A stretch of 64,000 bases of DNA from Changpingibacter yushuensis (GCF_014041995.1 NZ_CP059492.1:372001-436000); one strand, 5' to 3'; positions 47,822 through 57,028 are shown, numbered from the stretch's first letter. A program made the numbers and translations. Notes: generated by a model from the letters alone, not told the origin.

Positions 47822-49600
47822 ATGGACCCAGAGTTCGTAACACTTGTGATCCTCGCACTCACAATTGCGCTGTTCATACTCAATAAGCTCTCTGTTGGCG
47901 TGGTTGCCATTTTGTGCAGCTTGGCGCTGGTCGCAACTGGGGTCGTGGACACAGGCACCGCACTTTCCGGCTTCGGAGATCCAGTAGTTATTTTCATTGC
48001 CAGCCTTTTTGTTGTGGCAGAAGGTCTGGACGCCTCCGGAATCACAGGATGGATGGGCACATACATCACTGATCGGGCGGGAGCCTCTCGGGCAACTCTC
48101 TTGGCCGTCATCATGATCGTGACAGCAGTCTTGAGCGCATTTATCACGCCCAATGGCGCGGCTGCCGCGATGATTCCCGTGGTTTTGAAGGCTGCCCGTG
48201 CTAGTGGCATCCAGCCGAGCCTTCTCCTCATGCCCGTGGCCTTCGCTGCCAGCGCCGGAGCACTGTTGACCCTCTCCGGTTCGGTCGTCAACGTCATGGT
48301 TTCCCAAACCTTGTTCGATCAGACGGGCAGAAGCTTCGGATTCTTTGAGTTTGCTGGGGCAGGTTTGCTTCTAGTGGTGGGCTCGATCGCCGTGGCGTTG
48401 ACCATGGAGCGACTATTGCCGCGCGATCGTGAGGCTTCTATCTCCCGCGATTTTGGGGCCCACCTGGGCACTCTTCTCGATCATTATCAGATTGATCAAG
48501 GATTCTTCCGGTTGCGCATTGAGCGAGAAATCGCAGCTACGGCCCGTTCGCTTGAAACTGACGGAGTCCATGTCTATGCAGTGCAGCGTGGAGTCCGGGA
48601 GGCGCGCGGCCTAGATGATGCACTTGTGGCTGGCGACATCGTGCTCATGACCGGAAACGCGGCAACTATTCGCGATATCGCAAAGCTTCACGGCTTTTGG
48701 GTTGAATCTGAACCATTGGTTCCAAACAACGCTGCCACAGTCATTCCAGAACAGAGCGGACTCGCAGAAGTGATCGTCGCTCCGCGGTCTATGCTCATCG
48801 GTCAGCCACTTTTCGCAGGATTGATGCGCGGCGGCGTCACAGTACTCGCCGCCCGGCGGGGCGGCCGCGAAATTGGTGCTTCTACTCTACGGGCGGCGGA
48901 GGGTGATGTTCTGCTTGTTCACGGCGAATGGGACGCTATCATCCGTTTGGAGGACGACGACGACGTCGTGCTTGTTGACTGTCCGGCCGAGATGCGCCGC
49001 CAAATGTCTCCGCTTGGGGTCAAGGCGATCTTCGCCGGTGGCATCACGCTAGTAATGGTTATCATGCTGGCGTTGGGACTGGTTGAGCCTGCATTGGCGG
49101 GTCTGATGGCTGCGGGTGCCATGGTGCTGACAGGAGTCGTGACTCCTCCGGAAGCGTATCGGGCGATCTCATGGCAGACCGTGGTACTCATCGGTGGCTT
49201 GATCCCGCTTTCTGTTGCTATCCGTGAGTCTGGTGCCGCAGATCTCATCGCTGATGGCGTCGTGGCGCTGACTGGTTCGGGCGGGCAAACAGTGGTTCTC
49301 GCGGTGGTATTCATTGCCACTGCACTGCTCGGTCAAGTCATCTCTAACACTGCCACAGCGCTCGTGATGATTCCGATTGCCGTGGTGATCGCGCAGACCT
49401 CCGGAATTGATCTGCCCGTCATGCTTATGTCCCTTGCGGTCGCTGCAGGGGCTTCACTTCTTACACCGATCGCGACGCCGGCAAACTTGATGGTTGGCGC
49501 GGCGGCGGGATATCGATTTGGTGACTACTGGCGGTTTGGCCTCGCGAACATGGCCGTTTGGTTCATTGTTGCGGTGCTGGTGGTACCGCTGATCTGGTAG
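47822..49600 (+). CDS. SLC13/CitT-type permease with two RCK_C (TrkA-C) domains
   Basis: A 592-residue ion-coupled transporter. The N-terminal membrane half (about 1-200) contains SAFITPNGAAAAMIPVV; two soluble RCK_C domains (about 205-285 and 305-385) sit in the middle; the second membrane half (about 395-590) contains GQVISNTATALVMIPIAV and SLLTPIATPANLMV. The paired SNT/NGAAA hairpins are typical of the SLC13/DASS/ArsB-like superfamily, and this RCK-containing layout is widespread in actinobacteria with dicarboxylates or sulfate suggested as substrates. AGGGGGAG precedes the ATG. It is followed by the AbgT gene at 30 bases. Confidence 0.85.
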   Translation: MDPEFVTLVILALTIALFILNKLSVGVVAILCSLALVATGVVDTGTALSGFGDPVVIFIASLFVVAEGLDASGITGWMGTYITDRAGASRATLLAVIMIVTAVLSAFITPNGAAAAMIPVVLKAARASGIQPSLLLMPVAFAASAGALLTLSGSVVNVMVSQTLFDQTGRSFGFFEFAGAGLLLVVGSIAVALTMERLLPRDREASISRDFGAHLGTLLDHYQIDQGFFRLRIEREIAATARSLETDGVHVYAVQRGVREARGLDDALVAGDIVLMTGNAATIRDIAKLHGFWVESEPLVPNNAATVIPEQSGLAEVIVAPRSMLIGQPLFAGLMRGGVTVLAARRGGREIGASTLRAAEGDVLLVHGEWDAIIRLEDDDDVVLVDCPAEMRRQMSPLGVKAIFAGGITLVMVIMLALGLVEPALAGLMAAGAMVLTGVVTPPEAYRAISWQTVVLIGGLIPLSVAIRESGAADLIADGVVALTGSGGQTVVLAVVFIATALLGQVISNTATALVMIPIAVVIAQTSGIDLPVMLMSLAVAAGASLLTPIATPANLMVGAAAGYRFGDYWRFGLANMAVWFIVAVLVVPLIW

Positions 49601-49630
49601 CCGTCCTCGCCCACGAAAGGAAAGACTCAC

Positions 49631-51268
49631 ATGTCTCAAGAGACCGTGAAGAAGCCCGGTGGCTTCCTCAACACGATCGAAAGAGTAGGGAACAAGGTTC
49701 CCAATCCTACGATCATGTTCGTTTATTTGATTGGAATCATCGCTGTTATTTCGGCCATCCTTCAGGCTCTGAAGGTTTCAGTCACGGACGAAGTCGTAAC
49801 CCAAGTTCCCACCGAGCAGCTTCAGCAGATCAACGAAGCACTGGGAGGAACGCTCGTCCCGTTCAACCTCGATACCCAAACCATTACATCGCTACCGGAT
49901 TACGTCATCCAGGAGCAGACCATAGCTGTTCGTTCGCTGCTTTCGGTGGGCGGGCTGGAGAAGTTCTTCTCCGGTTTCGTGGACAACTTTGCAGGATTCG
50001 GCGTGGTGGCTGTTGTCCTCGTGGCGATGGCGGGTGTTGGGGTTGCCGAGCAGGCTGGCCTGATGGGCGCCCTCATCCGGAAGATCGTCAAGGTTGCTCC
50101 TCGATCTACACTCGCCTTCATCCTCATCTTTGTGGGCGTGCTTTCTTCAGTTGCTTCTGACGCCGGATACCTTATCCTCATTCCGTTGGCGGCCGCCGCT
50201 TTCCTTTCGGTGGGCAGACACCCGCTGGCAGGTATGGCGGGCGCCTTCGCCGGAGTTGGTGCCATATTCTCAGTCAACCTCCTCATCACACCCACGGATT
50301 CGATGCTGACTGAGATCACGAACGAAGCTTTGGGTGCTACTCAAGAGCCACTGACTGTCACCGCTAACTTCTACTTCTCGATCGTTTCTTCTATCCTCAT
50401 CGCGATCATCGCGACTGTGTTGACAGTCAAGGTAGTGGAACCACGTCTTGGACCCTACGATCCTGCTGAAGCATCGGTCGACGTCGTCGCCGATGAAATC
50501 GATGAAGCCGCTGAAGCGAAGGGACTGCGTTACTCTCTGTGGGCTTTCATCGCAGTGGTGGTTGGTGTTCTGGCACTATCGTTGCCCAGTGGCGCGCCGC
50601 TGCGCGATTCGGCAACTGGAGCGCTCATCGGTGCCACACCGTTCATGGCCAGCTTGGTGTTCATCATTTCGTTGGCTTTCCTCGTGTGCGGCATCGCGTA
50701 CGGTGTTGGTGCGGGAACGATGAAGGGCGGCGATGCCACGGTCAACGCGATGGCCAAGACTTTCGCATCCCTCGGCGGGCTGCTTGTCATGTTCATGATG
50801 ATCGCCCAGTTCATAGCCTTGTTTAACTGGACCAACCTACCCACAGTGGCTGCGGTAGAAGCAGCTCAGCTCCTTGAACGCATCAACGTACCATCTGTTG
50901 TACTGCTGGTTCTGTTCATGATCGTCATTTTTGTTCTCGACATCATCCTGCCTGGCGTAGTTCCCAAGTGGGCCATCTTCGCACCTGTTTTCATCCCAAT
51001 CTTCACTGCGTTGAACGTGGCACCCCAGACGCTTCTGGCCGCCTATCGGGTGGCTGATTCACCAATGAACGTGCTGACTCCACTCATGGTGTACCTGCCG
51101 TTCATTGTCACGATTGCCCAAAGGTACAAGAAGGATGCCGGAATGGGAACGGTCATCGCACTTATGCTGCCTTACACACTGGTGATCTTCATTAGTTGGG
51201 TGATCCTTTACGTTGCATGGTTCCTGTTGGGTATTCCGTGGGGTCCTGGTGCCCCCGTGGGCCTATAG
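49631..51268 (+). CDS. AbgT-family transporter
   Basis: A 545-residue membrane protein of the AbgT family, named for p-aminobenzoyl-glutamate uptake in E. coli; some members export sulfonamides. Family marks: GFLNTIERVGNKVPNPTIMFVYLIGIIAVIS at the N-terminus, AVRSLLSVGGLEKFFSGFVDNFAGFGVVAVVLVAMAGVGVAEQAGL (about 96-141), and SDAGYLILIPLAAAAF in the first hairpin. AAAGGAAAG precedes the ATG. It is followed 35 bases later by a leucyl aminopeptidase, a pairing also seen with abg genes and peptidases, suggesting uptake and cleavage of a peptide-like substrate. Confidence 0.9.
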   Translation: MSQETVKKPGGFLNTIERVGNKVPNPTIMFVYLIGIIAVISAILQALKVSVTDEVVTQVPTEQLQQINEALGGTLVPFNLDTQTITSLPDYVIQEQTIAVRSLLSVGGLEKFFSGFVDNFAGFGVVAVVLVAMAGVGVAEQAGLMGALIRKIVKVAPRSTLAFILIFVGVLSSVASDAGYLILIPLAAAAFLSVGRHPLAGMAGAFAGVGAIFSVNLLITPTDSMLTEITNEALGATQEPLTVTANFYFSIVSSILIAIIATVLTVKVVEPRLGPYDPAEASVDVVADEIDEAAEAKGLRYSLWAFIAVVVGVLALSLPSGAPLRDSATGALIGATPFMASLVFIISLAFLVCGIAYGVGAGTMKGGDATVNAMAKTFASLGGLLVMFMMIAQFIALFNWTNLPTVAAVEAAQLLERINVPSVVLLVLFMIVIFVLDIILPGVVPKWAIFAPVFIPIFTALNVAPQTLLAAYRVADSPMNVLTPLMVYLPFIVTIAQRYKKDAGMGTVIALMLPYTLVIFISWVILYVAWFLLGIPWGPGAPVGL

Positions 51269-51303
51269 CTGGTTCCCCAAGCCATCACGATTCGAAATGA
51301 GAG

Positions 51304-52806
51304 ATGCATATGCTTCCCGATGAATTTGCACTAATTTCACCCAGTCTTTCAGCCGCCATCACGGTGAACGTGGGCACGGAGCTTCCGGCCGACGTTCAGG
51401 CAGAGGCCATAGCGGTAACCTCTGATGGTCCCGTGCCAGACATTCTGGGCCTAGACCGAGCCGCACTTGTTCGCGCTGGGTTCTCCGGTGCCGTTGGCAG
51501 TGCTCTGGCACTTCCTGTGGCGTCAGGGCCGGTCCTTGTGGCGGTTGGGATGGGCCCCGCTGGCACTGTGACTGCCAACGTCTTGCGTGACGCTGCTGCA
51601 GCGTTTGCACGCGCGGTTCCTCAAGACGCCATCCTCGGAGCAGACGTGGCAGGTGCCAATGTGGAACCTGCTGCCGCGACCGCCGCCATCGTAGAAGGTA
51701 TCGTCCTTGCGCGATACTCGTGGACTCTGGCATCCCGGCCGCGCCGAGAAGTGCCCGTCACATCCATCTCTTTTGTTGTTGGTGCCGACGACGTCGCAGC
51801 GGCGCAAGTGGGTGCGCGCCGTGGCTTGGTTCAGGCTCGCGTGGGCTCGGTGGCTCGCGATTTGGCGGTATGCCCGGCGCAGACGTTGACGTCTGAAGCC
51901 TTTGCTGATTTTGCGGTGGAGAGCGCTCCGGCCGCAGGATTGGAAGCCACTGTGTATGGCCGCGCGCAGCTAGAGGAGCTCAACTGTGGCGGACTTCTGG
52001 GCGTCAATCGCGGTTCTGCGAGGGAACCGCGCATGGTGGTCTTGAGCTACAAGCCTGAGGGTGTTGCAACGGGCAAACTTGCTTTGGTAGGCAAGGGCAT
52101 CACCTTTGATTCGGGTGGCATCTCCCTTAAGCCGGGCGATGAGTCGCACTCGCAGATGAAGAATGACATGACGGGAGCCGGTGACATTTTGGCGGCTATG
52201 CTCGGCTTGCGGGATCTTGGATGCACTGCCGAAGTCACCGGATACCTCATGATCACAGATAACATGCCGTCCGCCACCGCAATGCAGCTGGGTGACATCC
52301 TGACGATGCATGATGGAACAACGGTAGAGGTTCTTAACACCGACGCCGAAGGCAGACTGGTCATGGCAGATGCGCTGGCGCTCGCGGCTGAATCGGATGT
52401 GGATGCGATTATCGACATCGCCACGTTGACCGGTGCCTGCATGCGTGCTCTGGGCCTTCGCTATGCCGGGGTTATGGGAACGTCGAGCGATCTGGTGGCG
52501 CAGGTTGAGTCCGCAGGAGAAGCTGCCGATGAACTCGTGTGGGAGTTTCCCTTGGTTGCGGCCTACCGGTCAGAGCTTGACTCAAGCGTGGCCGATCTGA
52601 AGAACCTGGGTGGCGCCAACGCCGGGCAGATCACGGCAGGGTTGTTCCTCAAGGAGTTCATTGGCTCCAAGCCATGGGCTCACATTGACATTGCCGGAAC
52701 AGCTCAAGCCCCTGCGGAGGATCGGTGGATCCGCCGCGGCCCAACTGGCTTTGGTGCACGCCTGCTGGCCGAAGTGGCCTCATCCTTCGCTGTGCCAGAA
52801 GCCTGA
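51304..52806 (+). CDS. pepA: leucyl aminopeptidase (M17)
   Basis: Cytosolic di-metal exopeptidase, 500 residues. The variable N-terminal domain spans about 1-170. The catalytic domain shows LALVGKGITFDSGGISLKPGDE (Lys and Asp ligands, about 260-281), MKNDMTGAGDILAAM and the signature NTDAEGRLVMADALA (about 345-359) with the catalytic Arg. The ATG at 51304 is used; an in-frame ATG at 51310 is possible. It may act on peptides brought in by the AbgT-type carrier. Its last 103 bases overlap the antisense 3' end of the sensor kinase. Confidence 0.93.
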   Translation: MHMLPDEFALISPSLSAAITVNVGTELPADVQAEAIAVTSDGPVPDILGLDRAALVRAGFSGAVGSALALPVASGPVLVAVGMGPAGTVTANVLRDAAAAFARAVPQDAILGADVAGANVEPAAATAAIVEGIVLARYSWTLASRPRREVPVTSISFVVGADDVAAAQVGARRGLVQARVGSVARDLAVCPAQTLTSEAFADFAVESAPAAGLEATVYGRAQLEELNCGGLLGVNRGSAREPRMVVLSYKPEGVATGKLALVGKGITFDSGGISLKPGDESHSQMKNDMTGAGDILAAMLGLRDLGCTAEVTGYLMITDNMPSATAMQLGDILTMHDGTTVEVLNTDAEGRLVMADALALAAESDVDAIIDIATLTGACMRALGLRYAGVMGTSSDLVAQVESAGEAADELVWEFPLVAAYRSELDSSVADLKNLGGANAGQITAGLFLKEFIGSKPWAHIDIAGTAQAPAEDRWIRRGPTGFGARLLAEVASSFAVPEA

Positions 52807-55286
52807 TGAAGGGCTGGCCAGGATTGCCGGAGGATGGCGCCGTGCGCGCCATCCTCCGGCAATCCTTCCGCCCGAAGAACTAAGAGGTCGGGGCGTCCCT
52901 GCGGGAGTGCGCGTAGCAGAATGCCCGAGGCGCCGTGCTCCGCGGCTTCTATGATGAGCCGTGCGGCATCGTCAAGCACAAGTTCCGGCAGTGGTGTGGC
53001 TTCGGCTCCGTCGTCGTACAAACGAACGTCCACTCCGGTTAAGCGAGCAGAGTAGCAAGCAGCCTCAAGCGGTGGCACGGTCAGACGGGGAGCGCGAATG
53101 AGATCGCGAACTGATGCCTCCGCGATCTCACTTCTCAGGCGAAGCGCATCTGTCAGCTTCACGCCTACGCGGAGGTTCGCGATCTGCTCCAGCGCTGGAG
53201 TTGCGTACTGCTGGACTCGGTCAACTAGGCGGTCCCCTTGAGCGATGGCATGCGCTGTGGCCTCTCGATTGATCTGCGCCTGAGCTGCTGTATCCAGCCG
53301 ACCGATGATCGTTGTCAGATTGCGCCGCACCAAGGCGTTCCACACTAACCCCGCGGACACAGATAGAGCGTATGCGGTGGCTGCTATTACCTGGGCTGAA
53401 GTCATCGGACCGTTGGCAGCGGCCCACACTCCCAGACCTGCGCTCTGGAATGCGAAACAGACAAGAGCCAAACGCGTATTGCCACGCATCGCCACAAGTC
53501 CGCAGATGTTGCCGGACATCTGCCATGCCCACGGCTGAGCAGACGGGAACTCCGTCACTGCGGTGAGTGTGAATACTGTGGCTGCCACAGTATTCGTTAA
53601 GACTGCTGCCACATGCCAAGGCTTAAGGCGTGCGTGCTTTGTGGTTGACGCTAGGCTCGCTAGCCCGATCAGGACGGCTGTGATTGCTTTTGGCCAGTGG
53701 GAACCGAGCGTCGGATCAGGAACTGAGATCATCGTGCCGATAACCCACAGCAGCATGAGGACCACACGAAGCTCCGTAGATGCTGGCCCAGATGTCTCCA
53801 CAACGAGGCGCTCGAATGCTGCGGTCTCGTTCCGCTTTCGGTGGTTGTTTCGCGCGATAAGTGGCTCAAGATGCAGTGCGTCTGGCACTTCTCCCTCACG
53901 TTCAAACCACTGATTCTCAAAATGGTCTGACTCTGGCGCTGGTGCGTGGTTCGGCCGTTGCTGTTGCGAGGGCATGTTCGGCCGGTAAGAGAGTTCAACC
54001 GTCGTTCCACGAGAACCCGAACGTACCTTCGCTTCTCCACCCGCAACGGATTCCATCTTTTCGATAATGCTGGTGCGGATACCGAACCTGCGCGGGTCGA
54101 CCTTCTCCGGATCAAACCCGGGCCCGGCATCGGAGATGACCACGTTCACTCCGTTATCTGTCTGACGCAATCTGAGCAGTACTGCTGCACCCTGGGCGTG
54201 CTGTTGCGCATTCTCCAGAGCTTGGGTGGCTGCTTCCACGAGTGCATCCGTGGCATCTGCCGGTATATGCAGATCTCCATGAGGTAATTTCTCGCCTCCC
54301 GAAGCATCTTCCTCAGTCACGGGCACAGCATAGGAGTGTGCGAGAGTGTGAATACGGCGGGACAAGCTAGATGAGTGGAACTCGTCCGGGTTCACCGTGC
54401 CATCTGATGTCAGATCTTCGGTGCCTTCGTGGTTTACGGCCGCACCCTGTTTGCCATCTGGTGCACCTCCGTGGGTATCCGCCACATCGGGCGTACGTAC
54501 CTCACGCTGTAACCTCTGCTTGAGCAGCTCCAAGGTCGCCTTGGCCCGCTCTGCCAATCGCCCAGCATCCTCATTTCGGCCGTGAACTGTGCTCAACAAG
54601 GTTGAGAGGACTTCGTCGTGGATGATCGAATCAAGGCGAGTGCGCTCGCGGTGCCACGCTGCAGACCTAGCCGCTGCATTCACCTGCAGGTGGCGGAACT
54701 CTTGGCTGACTTCACGGAGGACCATCTGCTTGTGGATCGCGTTGCCATAGGCTATGAAGCATAAGTTCCCTGCATGCAAAGCCATGATGCCCCACCACGA
54801 TGCCTGTGTGGGTGTTCCACTGAGCAGCGCTGCCGTGGGAACACTGAGAACAGAAAGTAGCCCGTAAGCATAAGCCTGATATATAGGCCATGTGAGGACA
54901 GCTGCGATCATTGCTACCGGCTCTAGCGCCCACAGAGTGGGAATCTGCCACATAGCTGTGGGATCCACTGACCGGAGAGCTGGGTATTCAGTTACATATC
55001 CAAGTGGCAGAAGTACCAGAAGTATCGTGGCGAGGTGAGTTATGGCCTTTCCCGCGTTGCTGACGACTGCCACGGCAACTGCCGCGGCGAGTGCCAAACA
55101 CAACCCTGCCAACATCAACCACCACAGCGGATAGGCAGCCACGTTGTCCGCAATCGAGACTACGCAAACCGGCACTTCGAGAGCTGCTGCCACTGCCACG
55201 GCCACAAATGCCCGCATCTTTGCCCGCCGTTCTGCCACGCTTGCAAGTTCAGGCGGTAGCTGGCGCTCGATATGACGCTGAGACAT
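52704..55286 (-). CDS. two-part sensor histidine kinase-like protein (active N-half, degenerate C-half)
   Basis: An 860-residue protein, about twice the usual size. The N-half has five to six membrane helices (about 28-190), a dimerisation helix with LDSIIHDEVLSTLL (His about 220) and a full HATPase domain (about 350-445: ALENAQQHA N-box, DAGPGFDP G1-box, RFGIRTSI). After a linker, a second membrane block follows (about 510-660), then a C-terminal domain (about 665-820) that looks like a kinase core without N- or G-boxes (LVLDDAARLIIEAAEHGASGILLR). The gene begins in a TAATG overlap with the regulator gene. Its 3' end runs through the terminator hairpin at 52821-52865 and into pepA antisense, so the last 50 residues may not be conserved. 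Confidence 0.82.
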   Translation of the reverse strand: MSQRHIERQLPPELASVAERRAKMRAFVAVAVAAALEVPVCVVSIADNVAAYPLWWLMLAGLCLALAAAVAVAVVSNAGKAITHLATILLVLLPLGYVTEYPALRSVDPTAMWQIPTLWALEPVAMIAAVLTWPIYQAYAYGLLSVLSVPTAALLSGTPTQASWWGIMALHAGNLCFIAYGNAIHKQMVLREVSQEFRHLQVNAAARSAAWHRERTRLDSIIHDEVLSTLLSTVHGRNEDAGRLAERAKATLELLKQRLQREVRTPDVADTHGGAPDGKQGAAVNHEGTEDLTSDGTVNPDEFHSSSLSRRIHTLAHSYAVPVTEEDASGGEKLPHGDLHIPADATDALVEAATQALENAQQHAQGAAVLLRLRQTDNGVNVVISDAGPGFDPEKVDPRRFGIRTSIIEKMESVAGGEAKVRSGSRGTTVELSYRPNMPSQQQRPNHAPAPESDHFENQWFEREGEVPDALHLEPLIARNNHRKRNETAAFERLVVETSGPASTELRVVLMLLWVIGTMISVPDPTLGSHWPKAITAVLIGLASLASTTKHARLKPWHVAAVLTNTVAATVFTLTAVTEFPSAQPWAWQMSGNICGLVAMRGNTRLALVCFAFQSAGLGVWAAANGPMTSAQVIAATAYALSVSAGLVWNALVRRNLTTIIGRLDTAAQAQINREATAHAIAQGDRLVDRVQQYATPALEQIANLRVGVKLTDALRLRSEIAEASVRDLIRAPRLTVPPLEAACYSARLTGVDVRLYDDGAEATPLPELVLDDAARLIIEAAEHGASGILLRALPQGRPDLLVLRAEGLPEDGAHGAILRQSWPALHQASGTAKDEATSASRRAPKPVGPRRIHRSSAGA
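52821..52865. terminator. 20-bp hairpin terminator after pepA, inside the kinase reading frame
   Basis: Perfect 20-bp stem (52821-52840 with 52846-52865, loop CGTGC), 14 bases after the pepA stop, followed by TTCC. It lies within the last 60 codons of the convergent kinase gene. Confidence 0.75.
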
Positions 55287-55933
55287 TAGGAGTGAATGAT
55301 GAGGCCGTCTTCGGCGGCTTGCCGATACAAATCAATCTTCGTATCTGCTGGCCGCGATACTGCTGCATACTTCGCACGAATGCGCCTGATATGGTCCAGC
55401 ACGGTATCCCGGGATATCCACAGCATTCGGGCGACGGAATCGGCGGTCTCGCCGTTGGCATAGAGGCTGAGAACCTCGCGTTCGCGCGGAGTCAAGTGGA
55501 CGATTGCGTCGAGGTCAGCATCGATGACGGCGGCCCAATCAGTCGATGCCACCACTTCGCCACTCAAAGCACGTTGGACGGCGTCGATCACCGCAGTGAC
55601 AGGCTCGCGTTTTGATATGACTCCGAGCACGTTGGCATGGACGGCTTCGCGCAACAGACCTACGTCTTCGCCGGACGTATAGGCCAACACGTGGGCGCCC
55701 AGCGCAGTGAGCTGCTCAACATTGGTGCGTGGTCTAGTGCCGTCCGCAAGACGAAGGTCCAAGAGAACAAGGTTGGGGGCGCGGTGAGTGGCGTCTGCCT
55801 TGGCGAAGCGCTCAAGAAGTTCGGGCACAGACTTGGCCGTGATCACTAAGCCGATACCTGAGATTCGGGCGAGGCGTTCAGCAAGGGCGACCAGAACCAG
55901 CTCGTGATCATCAACCAAACCGATGGTCTGCAT
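55286..55933 (-). CDS. NarL/LuxR-type response regulator
   Basis: A 215-residue two-component regulator. The receiver domain (about 1-120) has the acidic pair in GLVDDHELVL (Asp8-Asp9) and the phosphoacceptor in LVLLDLRLADG (about 57). The LuxR-type helix-turn-helix (about 145-205) reads LTPREREVLSLYANGETADSVARMLWISRDTVLDHIRRI. The start is set at 55933 because GGAG lies six bases upstream; further in-frame ATGs at 55945 and 56056 lack this. It is translationally coupled to the large sensor kinase downstream (TAATG), its obvious partner. Confidence 0.9.
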   Translation of the reverse strand: MQTIGLVDDHELVLVALAERLARISGIGLVITAKSVPELLERFAKADATHRAPNLVLLDLRLADGTRPRTNVEQLTALGAHVLAYTSGEDVGLLREAVHANVLGVISKREPVTAVIDAVQRALSGEVVASTDWAAVIDADLDAIVHLTPREREVLSLYANGETADSVARMLWISRDTVLDHIRRIRAKYAAVSRPADTKIDLYRQAAEDGLIIHS

Positions 55934-56082
55934 CCGTGGCTCCATATCTTGCGAACGCCGGTTGAGCGCTGCGGTTGGTGAGAGTTCATTTGTGGAGCCA
56001 ATGGTCAACAGAGCGCTGTATCCTCGATACCTAGCTTGCAGGCCAACGATCCACATATCTGTGGTCTTAACACAATGCTAAT

Positions 56083-56098
56083 CCCCTAGTTCTAGGGG
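56083..56098. promoter_or_regulatory. perfect palindrome, candidate response-regulator operator
   Basis: CCCCTAGTTCTAGGGG has seven-base arms and a TT centre and lies between the response regulator and the PLDc_N-like gene. A smaller dyad CCACATATCTGTGG occurs at 56051-56064. Dyads of this size suit NarL-family dimers, so autoregulation and control of the divergent gene are plausible. Confidence 0.5.
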
Positions 56099-56200
56099 TA
56101 GTAATTCTTCCCAACAATCAGAATACTTGTGTTGTTAATGTTGCACTCGCGGGCTTGAAAACGTGAACAGCCTTTTTACTCATCGAATAGGAATGCTCCC

Positions 56201-56584
56201 ATGGATCTCAACAACTTTTGGTCTTTCTTTTGGCTGATACTCGAAGTGTTCTTGTTGTTTGTCTACATTGTGCTGTTCTTCATGATCGCGCAAGACATCT
56301 TCCGGGACTCAAAGATGGGCGGATGGGCCAAGGCCATTTGGGTACTGTTCCTCATCATCATCCCATTCGTCACCGCATTCGTGTACCTCATTGCCCGTGG
56401 TAATGGCATGGAGCGCAGGCGCCGTGAAGCTGCGGTCGCAGCTCAGCGGGCAGTTGACAGCTACATCCGCGAGACGGCCAACGGTAATCCCGCACACGTG
56501 ATTGCCGAGGCAAACACTCTGTTCCAGCAGGGTGTCATCACCAAGGAAGAATTCGATCAGCTCAAAGCACGGGCGCTTGCCTGA
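56201..56584 (+). CDS. small membrane protein with PLDc_N and SHOCT domains
   Basis: A 127-residue protein. Two N-terminal helices (about 8-32 and 42-66) carry the PLDc_N-type pattern WLILEVFLLFVYIVLFFMIAQDIFRD and GWAKAIWVLFLIIIPFVTAFVYLIARGNGM. A charged helix follows, and a C-terminal SHOCT motif closes the protein (about 98-126: HVIAEANTLFQQGVITKEEFDQLKARAL). Such proteins are often targets of envelope-stress regulators, which fits its position divergent from the NarL-type regulator and next to the CCCCTAG palindrome. Function unknown. Confidence 0.8.
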   Translation: MDLNNFWSFFWLILEVFLLFVYIVLFFMIAQDIFRDSKMGGWAKAIWVLFLIIIPFVTAFVYLIARGNGMERRRREAAVAAQRAVDSYIRETANGNPAHVIAEANTLFQQGVITKEEFDQLKARALA

Positions 56585-56614
56585 CCTTTCGCGATCACGA
56601 ACTGACGGAGTCTT

Positions 56615-57028
56615 ATGATGCGAACGCTTACTCGGTTCTTGCTCAGGTTGGCTGTGACCTTGGCAAGTGCAGCAATAGGCTTGCTGGGTGCGGCTTGGAT
56701 CGTGCCCGGATTCAGCGTTCACGCGCAAGGCTTCATCATCGCCACGGTGGTCTTGGCAATACTTCAGGCACTTCTTTCACCGCTTGTCTCACGATTGATC
56801 GGCCGGTTCATTCCGGCGCTCGAAGGCGGGATCGGAATCATTTCCACAACTGTGGCTCTGCTGGTGGCCGGCCTCATCCCGGCCGCTAGCGGCATCTCTG
56901 CGCAATCGTTGGGAACATGGTTGTTCGCGGGCTTCGTTGTGTGGCTTGTCACCGCCCTTGCCACAGTTGTGCTCGCGTGGATTCTGGCGCGAACCTCTGG
57001 TTCTTCTTCTACGGGAAGCGCCACGTAG
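56615..57028 (+). CDS. phage-holin-family-like small membrane protein
   Basis: A 137-residue protein with four predicted helices and Ser/Thr-rich C-terminus. The sequence LLRLAVTLASAAIGLLGAAWIVPGFSVHAQGF and the later ILQALLSPLVSRLIGR resemble the chromosomal 'phage holin family' membrane proteins of actinobacteria, which are not phage genes. GGAG precedes the ATG. It may be co-transcribed with the PLDc_N/SHOCT gene 30 bases upstream. The ispE -10 element overlaps its stop. Confidence 0.7.
   Translation: MMRTLTRFLLRLAVTLASAAIGLLGAAWIVPGFSVHAQGFIIATVVLAILQALLSPLVSRLIGRFIPALEGGIGIISTTVALLVAGLIPAASGISAQSLGTWLFAGFVVWLVTALATVVLAWILARTSGSSSTGSAT

Noticed and set aside
56615-57028. prophage holin
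   Set aside because: The protein resembles chromosomal 'phage holin family' membrane proteins; no phage genes are nearby.
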